Shown here: piece by piece, positions 42,261 to 50,318 of the stretch | Layout: every line of letters starts with the position of its first letter | Numbering within the stretch: position 1 is the first letter of the stretch | NCBI GenBank assembly: GCA_023442465.1 | Contig: JAEZZQ010000024.1 | Coordinates: 1 to 64,000, forward strand | Direction of reading: 5' to 3' | Origin: Bacillota bacterium | GTDB lineage: Bacteria; Bacillota; Clostridia; Lachnospirales; Lachnospiraceae | Length of the DNA: 64,000 nucleotides | Translations under genes and position numbers: made by a program | Notes under the pieces: generated by a model | Told to the model about the DNA's origin: nothing | What the model saw: only the letters and a program-made list of their open reading frames with translations | Database searches by the model: none

Positions 42261-44069
42261 CTATTGAATACGAAAATCGTCACGTCCTTCTTGCTTTATC
42301 CGATATAGCATTTCATCCGCTTTTTTGAACAAGTCCTGAAGCGATATTCCTTTTTTGGGCACCACGCCGCTTATACTAAGCCCGATGGGATATGCCACTC
42401 CATCGTATTGAAATTCCTTCATTCTGCGGCGAAGCTCTTCGACACGCTTTCTCAGCAGCTCATCTTCCGCTCCGGGCCCTCTGACGAACATGATGAACTC
42501 ATCGCCGCCCCACCGGCTGACAATTGTATCTCCTTGAAAGATTTCCTGCATGTTGCGGCCCAGTGTACGAAGTACCTCATCTCCGTACAAATGTCCGTAA
42601 GTATCATTGATTTGCTTGAACTTATCCACATCCATGAGCAGGAAGACGTTCTGGGAATATTCCCCCAGATTTTGCAGTGCTTGCACAAGCAAGGCCTCTG
42701 CTCCCGCCCTGTTGAAAACCTTCGTCAGCTTATCGTACTGACCGATTTCCAATAATTTCTCCTGAGTCTGATGCTGCTTCTGCGCATCCACTAAAACACC
42801 CAGAAGTCTCCTTTGCATGCGGCGCGACTCCTCGCTGCCCACTACGATATATATCATACTGAACCAGTTCCAGCCCTCTCCCCGCATACCGCATTGGAAT
42901 TCCGTCTGGTAGGTCTTTCCCGGTTCACTGTTCATACAGAATTTATCGAACTCTTCCTTTGTCAAAGTAATGCGAAGTTCCCGTTTCGCCAACTTATCAT
43001 GAAGGTTCTCCACTACTTCCGGTATATCTATTTCATCATGCCTATTACCAAAAAGCACTAATCTGTCATTTAGAAAATCATACTCCATGCCCGCCTGACC
43101 GAAAGTATCCGCAAGAAGCTGATAGCTCTGCTCATGGCCATACAGTTCACTTTGCCTCTCCGCATGTGCTTTCATATATAAGAGCAAAATAAATACTGCT
43201 AAAAAGATGAGAATAAACACACCATTTAATGCAATAAAACTATTAGTATACATTAGCTTTACAATCTTCGGTTCATTCAAAAGACGATCCCCGTGAAGCG
43301 TCAGGCTGTTCACCACTTCTGCATCGGATATACTCCCCCTCAGCTTTTCCAGAATCCCCTGCAGGACGCTCTCCGATTCTCCGGTCAAAAATCCTATCGT
43401 CACATAAGTCTGTGGGATATTCTTTATCACGATTGTCTGAGCTATTGCATAGCGAGTCAGCGATTCCACCGTATAGAAATCGCTTATGATAAAATCCGTC
43501 TGCTTTTTCTCTACCGATTTCAGGCAATCCTCCAGCGTTGGAAATTCCATCCGCTCAACATTCCCGTATTTATCAAAATTTATGTAATCCGCGCCTGTCG
43601 GTACAGCCGCCTTCAAATTCCGGTCTTCAAATAGTACTGCATCGGTCCCTGTAATCATCTGTAAGGGCGCAGTCATATAGGAGACGAAACCCTTCTGAGC
43701 ATCCTCTTGAAGGCCTTCCTTCTCCATAAGCGCGGCGATATCGGCCTGACCGTCCTTCAGCAGTTCAAGGGCCCTCTCATAATCTTCCACTTCCACATAT
43801 TGTATGGATATTCCATTTTCTTTTTGCAAGGTTTCCAACATATCCAAGGCAAAGCCTGAATAGGTATCCTCGCTGCTTTTGTACATGTAAGGACGCCATC
43901 CGTCAACTACTGCGACTCTGAGAACTTCCTTTTTCTCCAGATACTCTTTCTCTTCCCTGGTCAAATCCATCGCGCTGCTTTCTGCTGCCAGCGCAGGAAT
44001 GGAAATTAGCATATTTAATATCATACTGACACAGAATACGAGAAGGCATCCCTTCCTTTTCCGTTTCAT
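42261..44069 (-). CDS. Periplasmic-binding-domain diguanylate cyclase
   Basis: 602 residues: signal peptide (about 1-28), an extracellular family-3 solute-binding domain (about 48-265; VLRVAVVDGWRPYMYKSSEDTYSGFALDML), one membrane segment (about 276-298), a PAS-like segment (about 315-430), and a GGDEF domain with DKLTKVFNRAGAE, LLMDVDKFKQINDTYGHLYGDE and intact RWGGDEF. It is built to sense an amino acid or similar small ligand outside and make c-di-GMP inside. Stop at 42261 lies 18 bases before the AraC start, so they are cotranscribed. Confidence 0.93.
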   Translation of the reverse strand: MKRKRKGCLLVFCVSMILNMLISIPALAAESSAMDLTREEKEYLEKKEVLRVAVVDGWRPYMYKSSEDTYSGFALDMLETLQKENGISIQYVEVEDYERALELLKDGQADIAALMEKEGLQEDAQKGFVSYMTAPLQMITGTDAVLFEDRNLKAAVPTGADYINFDKYGNVERMEFPTLEDCLKSVEKKQTDFIISDFYTVESLTRYAIAQTIVIKNIPQTYVTIGFLTGESESVLQGILEKLRGSISDAEVVNSLTLHGDRLLNEPKIVKLMYTNSFIALNGVFILIFLAVFILLLYMKAHAERQSELYGHEQSYQLLADTFGQAGMEYDFLNDRLVLFGNRHDEIDIPEVVENLHDKLAKRELRITLTKEEFDKFCMNSEPGKTYQTEFQCGMRGEGWNWFSMIYIVVGSEESRRMQRRLLGVLVDAQKQHQTQEKLLEIGQYDKLTKVFNRAGAEALLVQALQNLGEYSQNVFLLMDVDKFKQINDTYGHLYGDEVLRTLGRNMQEIFQGDTIVSRWGGDEFIMFVRGPGAEDELLRKRVEELRRRMKEFQYDGVAYPIGLSISGVVPKKGISLQDLFKKADEMLYRIKQEGRDDFRIQ

Positions 44070-44164
44070 AAGCTCCCTACTTTCCTACCAACCAAGTTTG
44101 CTTACTCCCCACGTAAGTTCAAATATATCATATTGGTTTCGCGTATTCAATATTATTGATAAAA

Positions 44165-44211
44165 TAAATAAAAATCGGGCAGAATATTTTTCTACATTCT
44201 CCCCGATTTTA
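44165..44211 (-). terminator. Terminator of hflKC
   Basis: AAAATCGGG (44171-44179) pairs with CCCGATTTT (44202-44210), T-run on the minus strand. Confidence 0.88.
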
Positions 44212-44248
44212 TACTAAAAAACGACATTTTTATACTATTGATTACTTT

Positions 44249-45112
44249 CTATTGATAAAACAACCTTGCGATAGCAGAATCTTTATCCAGAATAATTGTC
44301 TTATTCTCACCTTGTAAGGAGTTCTTAAGCGCATCCAGGCTTCTGATATACGTATAGAAATCTGCCTTACTTTCATCGTTATAAGCCTCCGCCAGTTTTT
44401 TCATATATTCCGATTCACCCGAGGCTTCCAAAACAGCCGCCTGCTTCTTGGCCTCCGCCAGCATGACCGATACATTTTTATCCGTCTGGTTCATGATCTT
44501 CTGCGCTTCCGCCTTGCCCTCAGCCGTATAAGAAGCCGCTATATTATTACGCTCCGAGACCATTCTTTCATAAACCGCATCCTTATTATCATCAGGCAGA
44601 TCCAACAGCTTAATTTCTGTCTTAACGATTTCAATACCATACTCTCCGATTGCCGCATTGGCATTCTGGGTGATCATCTCCGTCAGCTTCGTTCCTCTGG
44701 CCGCAATGATTTCATCCTGCGTCATAGAGCTTATGACATTCTTAGTGGCATTGTAAGCTGCCACACTGCTTCTGTCTTCTGCGCTTCCGATGGAGTAATT
44801 CAGTGTCTGTGCGAATTTAACCGGATCCGTAATGCGCCATAATATATAATCATCGGCAATCATCGATTTCTTATCACTTGTAATGACATCCGACTGATTG
44901 ATATCGTAAAGCCGCAGCTCTTTAGGAATCTTTCTTACCGTCTGGATAAACGGAATCTTGAAGCTGGCTCCCGCCTCAGATACTATATATTGAATCTTTC
45001 CAAACTGAGTCACTGCTGCATATTCGTTCTCCGCAACGGTAAAAATGGAATTGCCGGATATGAACAACACTGCCAGAACTACAATAACCGTTATAATTTT
45101 CGTTTTTTTCAT
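44249..45112 (-). CDS. hflC: HflC, FtsH-modulating SPFH protein
   Basis: 287 residues: N-terminal membrane anchor (IITVIVVLAVLFISGNSIFTV) followed by an SPFH/band-7 domain (YAAVTQFGKIQYIV ... PKELRLYDINQSDVITSDKKSMIADDYILWRI) and a helical C-terminus rich in Ala/Glu. HflC and HflK form a large ring around the membrane protease FtsH and limit its access to membrane proteins. Encoded right after hflK (33-base gap). Confidence 0.95.
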   Translation of the reverse strand: MKKTKIITVIVVLAVLFISGNSIFTVAENEYAAVTQFGKIQYIVSEAGASFKIPFIQTVRKIPKELRLYDINQSDVITSDKKSMIADDYILWRITDPVKFAQTLNYSIGSAEDRSSVAAYNATKNVISSMTQDEIIAARGTKLTEMITQNANAAIGEYGIEIVKTEIKLLDLPDDNKDAVYERMVSERNNIAASYTAEGKAEAQKIMNQTDKNVSVMLAEAKKQAAVLEASGESEYMKKLAEAYNDESKADFYTYIRSLDALKNSLQGENKTIILDKDSAIARLFYQ

Positions 45113-45145
45113 CTATTTTCCCTCTTTTTATCCATACTCGTTTCT

Positions 45146-46225
45146 CTACTGTTCCTTACTTTCGTCGCTTTTTTCAAGAAGTGCGTTTCCCTCCGTATCG
45201 GTTCCTGCACTTTGAGCAGTGGAAGACTTGCTGCTTTCCGTACCTGTAAAAGGCTCCAATGGCAGAATGTTCTGGGTATTCCCATCATCGATAATAACCT
45301 TTGCGTCAGGAAGCACATCCTCCATCGTCTCGTAGAAGATACGCTGCTTCGTTATAAGAGGATTCTTGATGTATTCCGCATACATCTCATTAAATCTTGC
45401 CACCTGTCCCTCTGCCTCACTAATTCTCGCCGCCTTGGCAGCTTCCGCCTGCTGAACGATCTTATCCGCATCCGCTTCCGCCTGCGGTACCTTCTCATTC
45501 TGATATTTCTTCGCGTTATTGATAGCAGTCTCTTTTCCCTGCTTTGCAGTCTCTACAGACTTAAACGCCTGCATAATAGCGTCTGTAGGCGGCTCGGCAT
45601 CCTGAATGGTCAGATTTACAATCTGGAGTCCGATGTCGTTCTTTTGCAGCTCCTCACCAAGCAAAACCCTGATATCCGCCTGAATCTGGCTCTTTCCCGT
45701 GGTAATAACGTCATCGACCTTATAGTTGCTTATAATCGTTCGAATACATGCCTGCGCGGTGTTGCGAAGAATCTCTTCGGGAGAACCGGAGGCATACAAA
45801 TAGGTTTGAGGGTTGCTTACTCTATATTCCAAATAAAAATCCACGTTGACAAAATTGAAGTCAGAAGTAATCATCATCGCCTCTTCAGGTACACTATAAT
45901 TCTCCGATTCCTCGCCGGATGTACGGTAGCCTATCTGCAAACCATGTGTGGTAGTATCTACCTTAACCGCATGCTGAATAAAAGGGATCTTGGCATATAA
46001 TCCGGCTCCCTTCACATCTATCACCTTACCGAACATGGTAATAACAGCCTGCTGCTGTTCCCCTACTTTATAGAAGCTGCTCAGAAGACAGACTGCTGCG
46101 ATAAGTACCAAAAGGGTTATCTTGATCCCCCTCACTACTTTCTTAAAATTGGAGGAACCTTTGCCTACTTCTCCTCCGCTGAATCTTTCGAATCCAGCTC
46201 CATTTTCATCTCTCGTTACTTTCAT
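45146..46225 (-). CDS. hflK: HflK, FtsH-modulating SPFH protein
   Basis: 359 residues: a glycine-rich cytoplasmic N-terminus, one membrane segment (ITLLVLIAAVCLLSSFYKV), an SPFH domain (QQAVITMFGKVIDVKGAGLYAKIPFI ... MITSDFNFVNVDFYLEYRVSNP) and a coiled-coil region (KVPQAEADADKIVQQAEAAKAARISEAEG). Partner of HflC in the ring around FtsH. The tail is Ser/Thr/Glu-rich. Confidence 0.95.
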   Translation of the reverse strand: MKVTRDENGAGFERFSGGEVGKGSSNFKKVVRGIKITLLVLIAAVCLLSSFYKVGEQQQAVITMFGKVIDVKGAGLYAKIPFIQHAVKVDTTTHGLQIGYRTSGEESENYSVPEEAMMITSDFNFVNVDFYLEYRVSNPQTYLYASGSPEEILRNTAQACIRTIISNYKVDDVITTGKSQIQADIRVLLGEELQKNDIGLQIVNLTIQDAEPPTDAIMQAFKSVETAKQGKETAINNAKKYQNEKVPQAEADADKIVQQAEAAKAARISEAEGQVARFNEMYAEYIKNPLITKQRIFYETMEDVLPDAKVIIDDGNTQNILPLEPFTGTESSKSSTAQSAGTDTEGNALLEKSDESKEQ

Positions 46226-46571
46226 TTTCTCTCCTCTTTTTAAAATCCCATTAAGTTGTATAACACGATTGCCAAGTATTCACTCCTCAGTAACCCTATT
46301 CTTTATTATACACTATGATATTTTAGATGCAAAATTAACATTATATAAAATATATAAATTTTATTTATTAATTATACCTGTAAATACCTTCCATCCTTTT
46401 CTCTTTCCCAACCAATTGCTAAAATATGCCGCCATAACCTCCAAGTGCAGCACCATATTTCACAATTCCCACTCTCTATTTCGATAGTATCTCACCCCAA
46501 AAGTGCATACTTGCAGTTTCACGCATATCAATGTATCATACAAATAATAAATCATCAAGGAGGAATATTCG
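46226..46571. other. Divergent intergenic region, hflK / flavin reductase
   Basis: 346 AT-rich bases without an open frame supported by a ribosome site. It must hold the two divergent promoters, but I cannot single out unambiguous -35/-10 pairs. Confidence 0.5.
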
Positions 46572-47108
46572 ATGAAAAAAGAAATCGAGGTTTTTAATTA
46601 TGCAAATGAGATCATGAGCGGCGTGAAGACGGGCGTCTTATTAACTACGAAAACAGATGACAAAGTAAATTCCATGACCATATCCTGGGGAACGCTGGGC
46701 ATTGAGTGGGGCAGGCCTATCTTTACAGTGTTTGTCAGGGAAGGCCGTTTTACGAATTCTCAGCTGGGGAAAAATGCGGAGTTCACGATCAACGTGCCCT
46801 ACGGCGATTTTGATAAAAAGATTTTGGGCTTCTGCGGCGCGAAATCCGGCCGGGACGTGGATAAGATAAAGGAACTGGGCTTAACTCTCGAAGCTCCCGC
46901 CAAGACTTCCGTACCTGGCATCAAGGAACTTCCTCTTACACTGGAATGTAAAGTACTCTATAAGAATAAGCAGGAAGGCAGCAAGCTTCCGGAAGAAATC
47001 AATACTGCATTTTATCCGCAGGACGTGGACAGCAGTTTCCACGGTGCGAACAAAGATTACCATGTCGCTTACTGCGCAGAAATTGTCAGCGCATATATCA
47101 TAGAGTAG
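46572..47108 (+). CDS. Flavin reductase family protein
   Basis: 178 residues, split-barrel FMN-binding fold: FNYANEIMSGVKTGVLLTTKTDDKVNSMTISWGTLGIEWGRPIFTVFVREGRFT is the N-terminal flavin-binding block, and INVPYGDFDKKILGFCGAKSGRDVDK the conserved middle. Such proteins reduce or bind FMN with NAD(P)H or act as partners of other flavoproteins. AAGGAGGA precedes ATG 46572. Single gene; the physiological substrate is unknown. Confidence 0.92.
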   Translation: MKKEIEVFNYANEIMSGVKTGVLLTTKTDDKVNSMTISWGTLGIEWGRPIFTVFVREGRFTNSQLGKNAEFTINVPYGDFDKKILGFCGAKSGRDVDKIKELGLTLEAPAKTSVPGIKELPLTLECKVLYKNKQEGSKLPEEINTAFYPQDVDSSFHGANKDYHVAYCAEIVSAYIIE

Positions 47109-47147
47109 GCGGGACACATATGAGATAATTTAAACTTATTTATCGAT

Positions 47148-47185
47148 ATACCATAGGCGGACCGGTAAGGCTCCGCCTATGGTAT
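47148..47185. terminator. Strong hairpin between convergent genes
   Basis: ATACCATAGGCGGA (47148-47161) pairs exactly with TCCGCCTATGGTAT (47172-47185). No long T-run on either strand, but its place between two convergent genes suggests a shared terminator. Confidence 0.7.
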
Positions 47186-47208
47186 ATTATGTATAAGAAA
47201 GGCTTCTA

Positions 47209-47553
47209 TTACATAAAAATAGATGCGCAGCTACGCGCGCGGAACAAAAGCTGCTCTCCGGCAGAAACAGCTTCATTGCCGGCCCGGGCCTCTTTCTTCG
47301 TTTTTTCCTCCGGCCCGTCAAAGGCTTTAAGGAGTTTGTCCCATTCCTTTTGCGTAAATGACTGGCTCCCTATCTGGAAGCTCGGCTCCGTATCCCCATT
47401 TTTTACCTTTTCGAGTATCTCTTCTTTTTTGTCGCGAATCTGCTGCATGAAGTCCGATGTCCGGTTCTCCTTCTCATCTCCGCACTTTTCCCGCAGCTTC
47501 TGACGAAATTCATTTTGCTCGTCATAACCGTTTCTTAATCCCGTTATCGCCAT
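47209..47553 (-). CDS. Conserved-looking hypothetical protein with repeat-derived C-terminus
   Basis: About 114 residues from ATG 47553 (GAGG 8 bases upstream); ATG 47586 would add 11. Highly charged, no membrane segment. The core FMQQIRDKKEEILEKVKNGDTEPSFQIGSQSFTQKEWDKLLKAFD resembles a family I have seen in Lachnospiraceae genomes without known function. The last 12-15 residues (EQLLFRARSCASIF) are read from the dispersed repeat copy D, so the original C-terminus has been replaced. Whether the altered protein works is unknown. Confidence 0.65.
   Translation of the reverse strand: MAITGLRNGYDEQNEFRQKLREKCGDEKENRTSDFMQQIRDKKEEILEKVKNGDTEPSFQIGSQSFTQKEWDKLLKAFDGPEEKTKKEARAGNEAVSAGEQLLFRARSCASIFM
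47215..47262. repeat. Dispersed branched-hairpin repeat, copy D (partial, inverted)
   Basis: Reverse complement reads AGCAGCTTTTGTTCCGCGCGCG followed by TAGCTGCGCATCTATT, the right half of copies A-C. The left half is missing. It overlaps the 3' end of the hypothetical gene at 47209-47553. Confidence 0.8.
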
Positions 47554-47693
47554 ATCATTATCCTCTTCAAAGAAACCGCCATCCATAGCACAATTTACAT
47601 CCTTGTAATATTACTATCGGTATCTTTCCCCAATTAATTTAGCTTTTCACGCTTATTGGAAATGCGGCCGAAATATGTTAAAATATTGGCAAT

Positions 47694-47727
47694 ATTAAGG
47701 CTTGAAAAATAGTACCATTAAGGCTTG
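47694..47727. promoter_or_regulatory. Direct repeat upstream of the DeoR-type gene
   Basis: ATTAAGGCTTG occurs at 47694-47704 and 47717-47727 (23-bp period), 40-70 bases before the regulator start. A likely binding site for the regulator itself. Confidence 0.6.
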
Positions 47728-47765
47728 GATAATCTACGATTTCAGTGAATTGCGAGGAGAAGGCT

Positions 47766-48515
47766 ATGTTAAAGGAAGAACGCCATCAGCATATTTTAGA
47801 TGTTCTATATGCTTCCGGAAAGGTGAGCGTGGAGGAACTGGCACATAATTTCCGGCTGTCCAGAGACACCATCCGAAGGGATTTGAGCGAATTAGAGGAA
47901 CAGGGAATCTTAAGGCGGGTATACGGCGGCGCTATTGCGCAGAAGAGGCTGCCGTTAGCTTTGGATGCAAGAAAGAACCTGGAAAGAGACGAAAAATACA
48001 TGGTCGCTAAAAAGGCCACCAGCCTCGTCCGCCCACATTCTCTCATCGCGGTGGACGGCGGCACGACAAATACTCTGTTCGCCTCGCTCATGCCGATTTC
48101 TATCACTCTGCGCGTGGTGACTAACAGTTTCCCGGTTGCGGAAGAGCTTCGCAAGCGCCCCAACATAGATGTCACCTTTCTGGGAGGACATTACAACAAG
48201 GAATCTCAGACTACCGTGGGCGAGACAGTCTATCAGCAGCTAAAGGAATTTCGCTTCGACCAATGCTTTCTGGGCGCCTATGCAGTGGATGCACAGGGCG
48301 GCATCTCGGTGCCCTATCCCTATGAGGACGAAACCTCCGTAAAACGGCTTCTTGTAGAAAACAGCGCCGAAATTAACGTCATGTGCTCCTGTTCAAAGTT
48401 AAATAAAATTTCTAACTATATTATCTGCCCCATCGATGCCGCAGACCGAATCATTTGCGAGCATCCGGTCACAAAACAGATGCAAACAAAATATAAGAAT
48501 AAAATCTGCTGGTGA
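47766..48515 (+). CDS. DeoR/GlpR-family regulator
   Basis: 249 residues from ATG 47766 (GAGGAG 5-8 bases upstream; the longer frame to GTG 47745 runs over that site). N-terminal helix-turn-helix RHQHILDVLYASGKVSVEELAHNFRLSRDTIRRDLSELEEQGILRRVYGGA, C-terminal sugar-phosphate sensor domain with VDGGTTNTLFA and FLGAYAVDAQGG. DeoR proteins usually repress sugar-phosphate or carbohydrate genes, but no such target is directly downstream. It ends before an unrelated MerR gene. Confidence 0.94.
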   Translation: MLKEERHQHILDVLYASGKVSVEELAHNFRLSRDTIRRDLSELEEQGILRRVYGGAIAQKRLPLALDARKNLERDEKYMVAKKATSLVRPHSLIAVDGGTTNTLFASLMPISITLRVVTNSFPVAEELRKRPNIDVTFLGGHYNKESQTTVGETVYQQLKEFRFDQCFLGAYAVDAQGGISVPYPYEDETSVKRLLVENSAEINVMCSCSKLNKISNYIICPIDAADRIICEHPVTKQMQTKYKNKICW

Positions 48516-48573
48516 CGCAATCTTGAAGTATCGAAGACAATGCTTATAATTATAGATATCAGGTGGTGATATT

Positions 48574-49389
48574 ATGTTCAAAATTGGAGAATTTTCAAAA
48601 CTGACACAAGTTTCAATACGAATGCTCCGATACTATGACGAGATAGGACTTTTAAAGCCCGCAGAAATTGATAAATGGACAGGGTATCGTATGTACTCCG
48701 CTGCGCAAATACCCATTCTTAACCGAATCATATATCTGCGCGACAGTGGGTTTAATGTTTCAGAAATTGCCTCCGCCCTCAACAAAAAGGAGGATAAATT
48801 GCTTGTGGAACAGCTCGATAAAAAATATGCTGAAATAGAAAAATCAATTCAGCATGAACGGGAAAAATTAAGAAAAATAGAACTTGCTAAAAAAGAAATC
48901 CAAAACGAAAAAAATGAAATGCATTATAATATTTCCATTAAATCCATCCCCAGTTATCAAGTCCTTTCCCTGCGCAGGGTAATAGCGGACTATTATGCGG
49001 AGGGCGGGCTATGGCAGGAGCTATCCACTTTTGCCGCAGATAATCAGATTATTATATCAAATGATACTTTCTCTATTTACCACGATATCGAATACAAAGA
49101 AACCAATGTTGACGTTGAACTATGTGCTCCCGTGAAAAAGTGTGGCAGGAATACTGATATTTTTATATATCGAAACACTGAGCCTGTACCGGTTATGGCT
49201 TGTACCATGGTATATGGTGATTTTTCTAATATCGCCGGAGCATATACGGCTTTTGCCGAGTGGCTGCAAAAGAACAGCCGGTACAAGATGTCAGGTCAAA
49301 CGCGGCAGATTGTACATCGCGGGCCGTGGAATGAAAATAATTCTGAAAAATATCTGATAGAACTCCAAATACCATTGGAGACTTTGTAA
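48574..49389 (+). CDS. MerR-family regulator with GyrI-like effector domain
   Basis: 271 residues. N-terminal MerR helix-turn-helix: FKIGEFSKLTQVSIRMLRYYDEIGLLKPAEIDKWTGYRMYS; a coiled-coil dimer helix (about 75-120); a C-terminal GyrI/SOUL-like effector domain. AGGTGGTG precedes ATG 48574. Such BmrR-like proteins twist over-long promoters when a small lipophilic ligand binds. A promoter with a 19-base spacer and internal palindrome lies just downstream, before trmO, and is its probable target. Confidence 0.93.
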   Translation: MFKIGEFSKLTQVSIRMLRYYDEIGLLKPAEIDKWTGYRMYSAAQIPILNRIIYLRDSGFNVSEIASALNKKEDKLLVEQLDKKYAEIEKSIQHEREKLRKIELAKKEIQNEKNEMHYNISIKSIPSYQVLSLRRVIADYYAEGGLWQELSTFAADNQIIISNDTFSIYHDIEYKETNVDVELCAPVKKCGRNTDIFIYRNTEPVPVMACTMVYGDFSNIAGAYTAFAEWLQKNSRYKMSGQTRQIVHRGPWNENNSEKYLIELQIPLETL

Positions 49390-49395
49390 TCAAAG

Positions 49396-49427
49396 CGTCC
49401 TGCATTTTTGCAGGACGTTTTTTTATT
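49396..49427 (+). terminator. Terminator of the MerR gene
   Basis: CGTCCTGCA pairs with TGCAGGACG around a four-base loop, followed by seven T. Confidence 0.9.
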
Positions 49428-49430
49428 TCC

Positions 49431-49461
49431 TTGACCCTCACATGATGTGAGGGTTTACGCT
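49431..49461 (+). promoter_or_regulatory. MerR-type promoter of trmO
   Basis: TTGACC (49431-49436), 19-base spacer, TACGCT (49456-49461). The spacer holds the palindrome CCCTCACAT-G-ATGTGAGGG (49435-49453). An over-long spacer with a centred palindrome is the signature of promoters activated by MerR proteins, and a MerR gene lies directly upstream. Confidence 0.8.
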
Positions 49462-49493
49462 GTACCCACATCAAATATAAGGAGGATATTCAT

Positions 49494-49970
49494 ATGAGTA
49501 ATTTAGCAGTACATTCCATTGGAAAGATTTGCAGCAGTGAAAACGGTACCTTTATTGAGGTGGATAAAAATTATATTCCGGCCTTACAAGCACTGGATGG
49601 CTTTAGCCATATCAACGTACTTTGGTGGTTCAGCGAATATGATGACGAAGGATCACGCTCGGTACTGCAAACAGAGCAGCCTTACAAAGGTGCTCCGGAA
49701 GTAATGGGGATCTTTGCTACAAGATCACCTGTGCGCCCTAATCCGATAGCTTTGACCGCAACAGAAATCATTCAAATTGACCTGGAAAAGGGCATTATTC
49801 AAGTTACCTTTATTGACGCAAATGACAACACACCAGTACTCGACATCAAGCCCTACACACCCAGCCTTGACAGAGTGGAAAATCCCGGTGTCCCTGCATG
49901 GTGCAGCCAGTGGCCGAAAAGCACGGAAGAATCCGGTCGTTTTGATTGGGAGAAAGTTTTTAATTTTTAA
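49494..49970 (+). CDS. trmO: TrmO-like tRNA t6A methyltransferase
   Basis: 158 residues, TsaA/VirR-type beta-barrel: ALDGFSHINVLWWFSEYD, the signature GIFATRSPVRPNPIALTATEII and the C-terminal DIKPYTPSLDRVE. In E. coli TrmO methylates N6-threonylcarbamoyladenosine at position 37 of tRNA-Thr using SAM; this shorter form lacks the C-terminal domain, as in other Firmicutes. AAGGAGG precedes ATG 49494. Control by a drug-sensing MerR protein would be unexpected for a tRNA modification gene. Confidence 0.9.
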   Translation: MSNLAVHSIGKICSSENGTFIEVDKNYIPALQALDGFSHINVLWWFSEYDDEGSRSVLQTEQPYKGAPEVMGIFATRSPVRPNPIALTATEIIQIDLEKGIIQVTFIDANDNTPVLDIKPYTPSLDRVENPGVPAWCSQWPKSTEESGRFDWEKVFNF

Positions 49971-50318
49971 AAAGTAGTATTATAAATGAATCATTACCCT
50001 GCGGAATGCTGCTTTGAAAGTACAGCATTCCGCAGGGCACTTGCGCCTATTTGAAAGGCAAATCCAACTCCTTCTTTCCTTCATTGCAATATCATTCTTA
50101 TTCGCAGATATCTTCGTGCAGGCTTTATCTATCTCCGGAAATACTGCGTTTTCATCCTTCCAAATAAAAACATGCAAAAACGTGCAAGATATATGCTTGA
50201 TACTACACCATGCAAGTGCTACGGTAAATACAATAAAGTAATGCGTTATCCCCCATTACAGCCATGGTGATAAGCAATTGTAAAAATATAACTTACTCGA
50301 AAGGGGCAGAATTTTAAA
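49971..50318. other. Intergenic region with a perfect 15-bp hairpin
   Basis: CCCTGCGGAATGCTG (49997-50011) pairs exactly with CAGCATTCCGCAGGG (50023-50037), 11-base loop, no T-run. The rest of the gap holds only short frames without ribosome sites and I see no gene in it. Confidence 0.65.

Noticed and set aside
44990..46000. 336-residue frame opposite hflC/hflK
   Set aside because: Shadow of the hflC/hflK coding sequence; its composition is the codon mirror of the SPFH genes.
49980..50241. Two overlapping 65-75 residue frames, one per strand
   Set aside because: They overlap the 15-bp hairpin, lack ribosome sites and match nothing I recognise.
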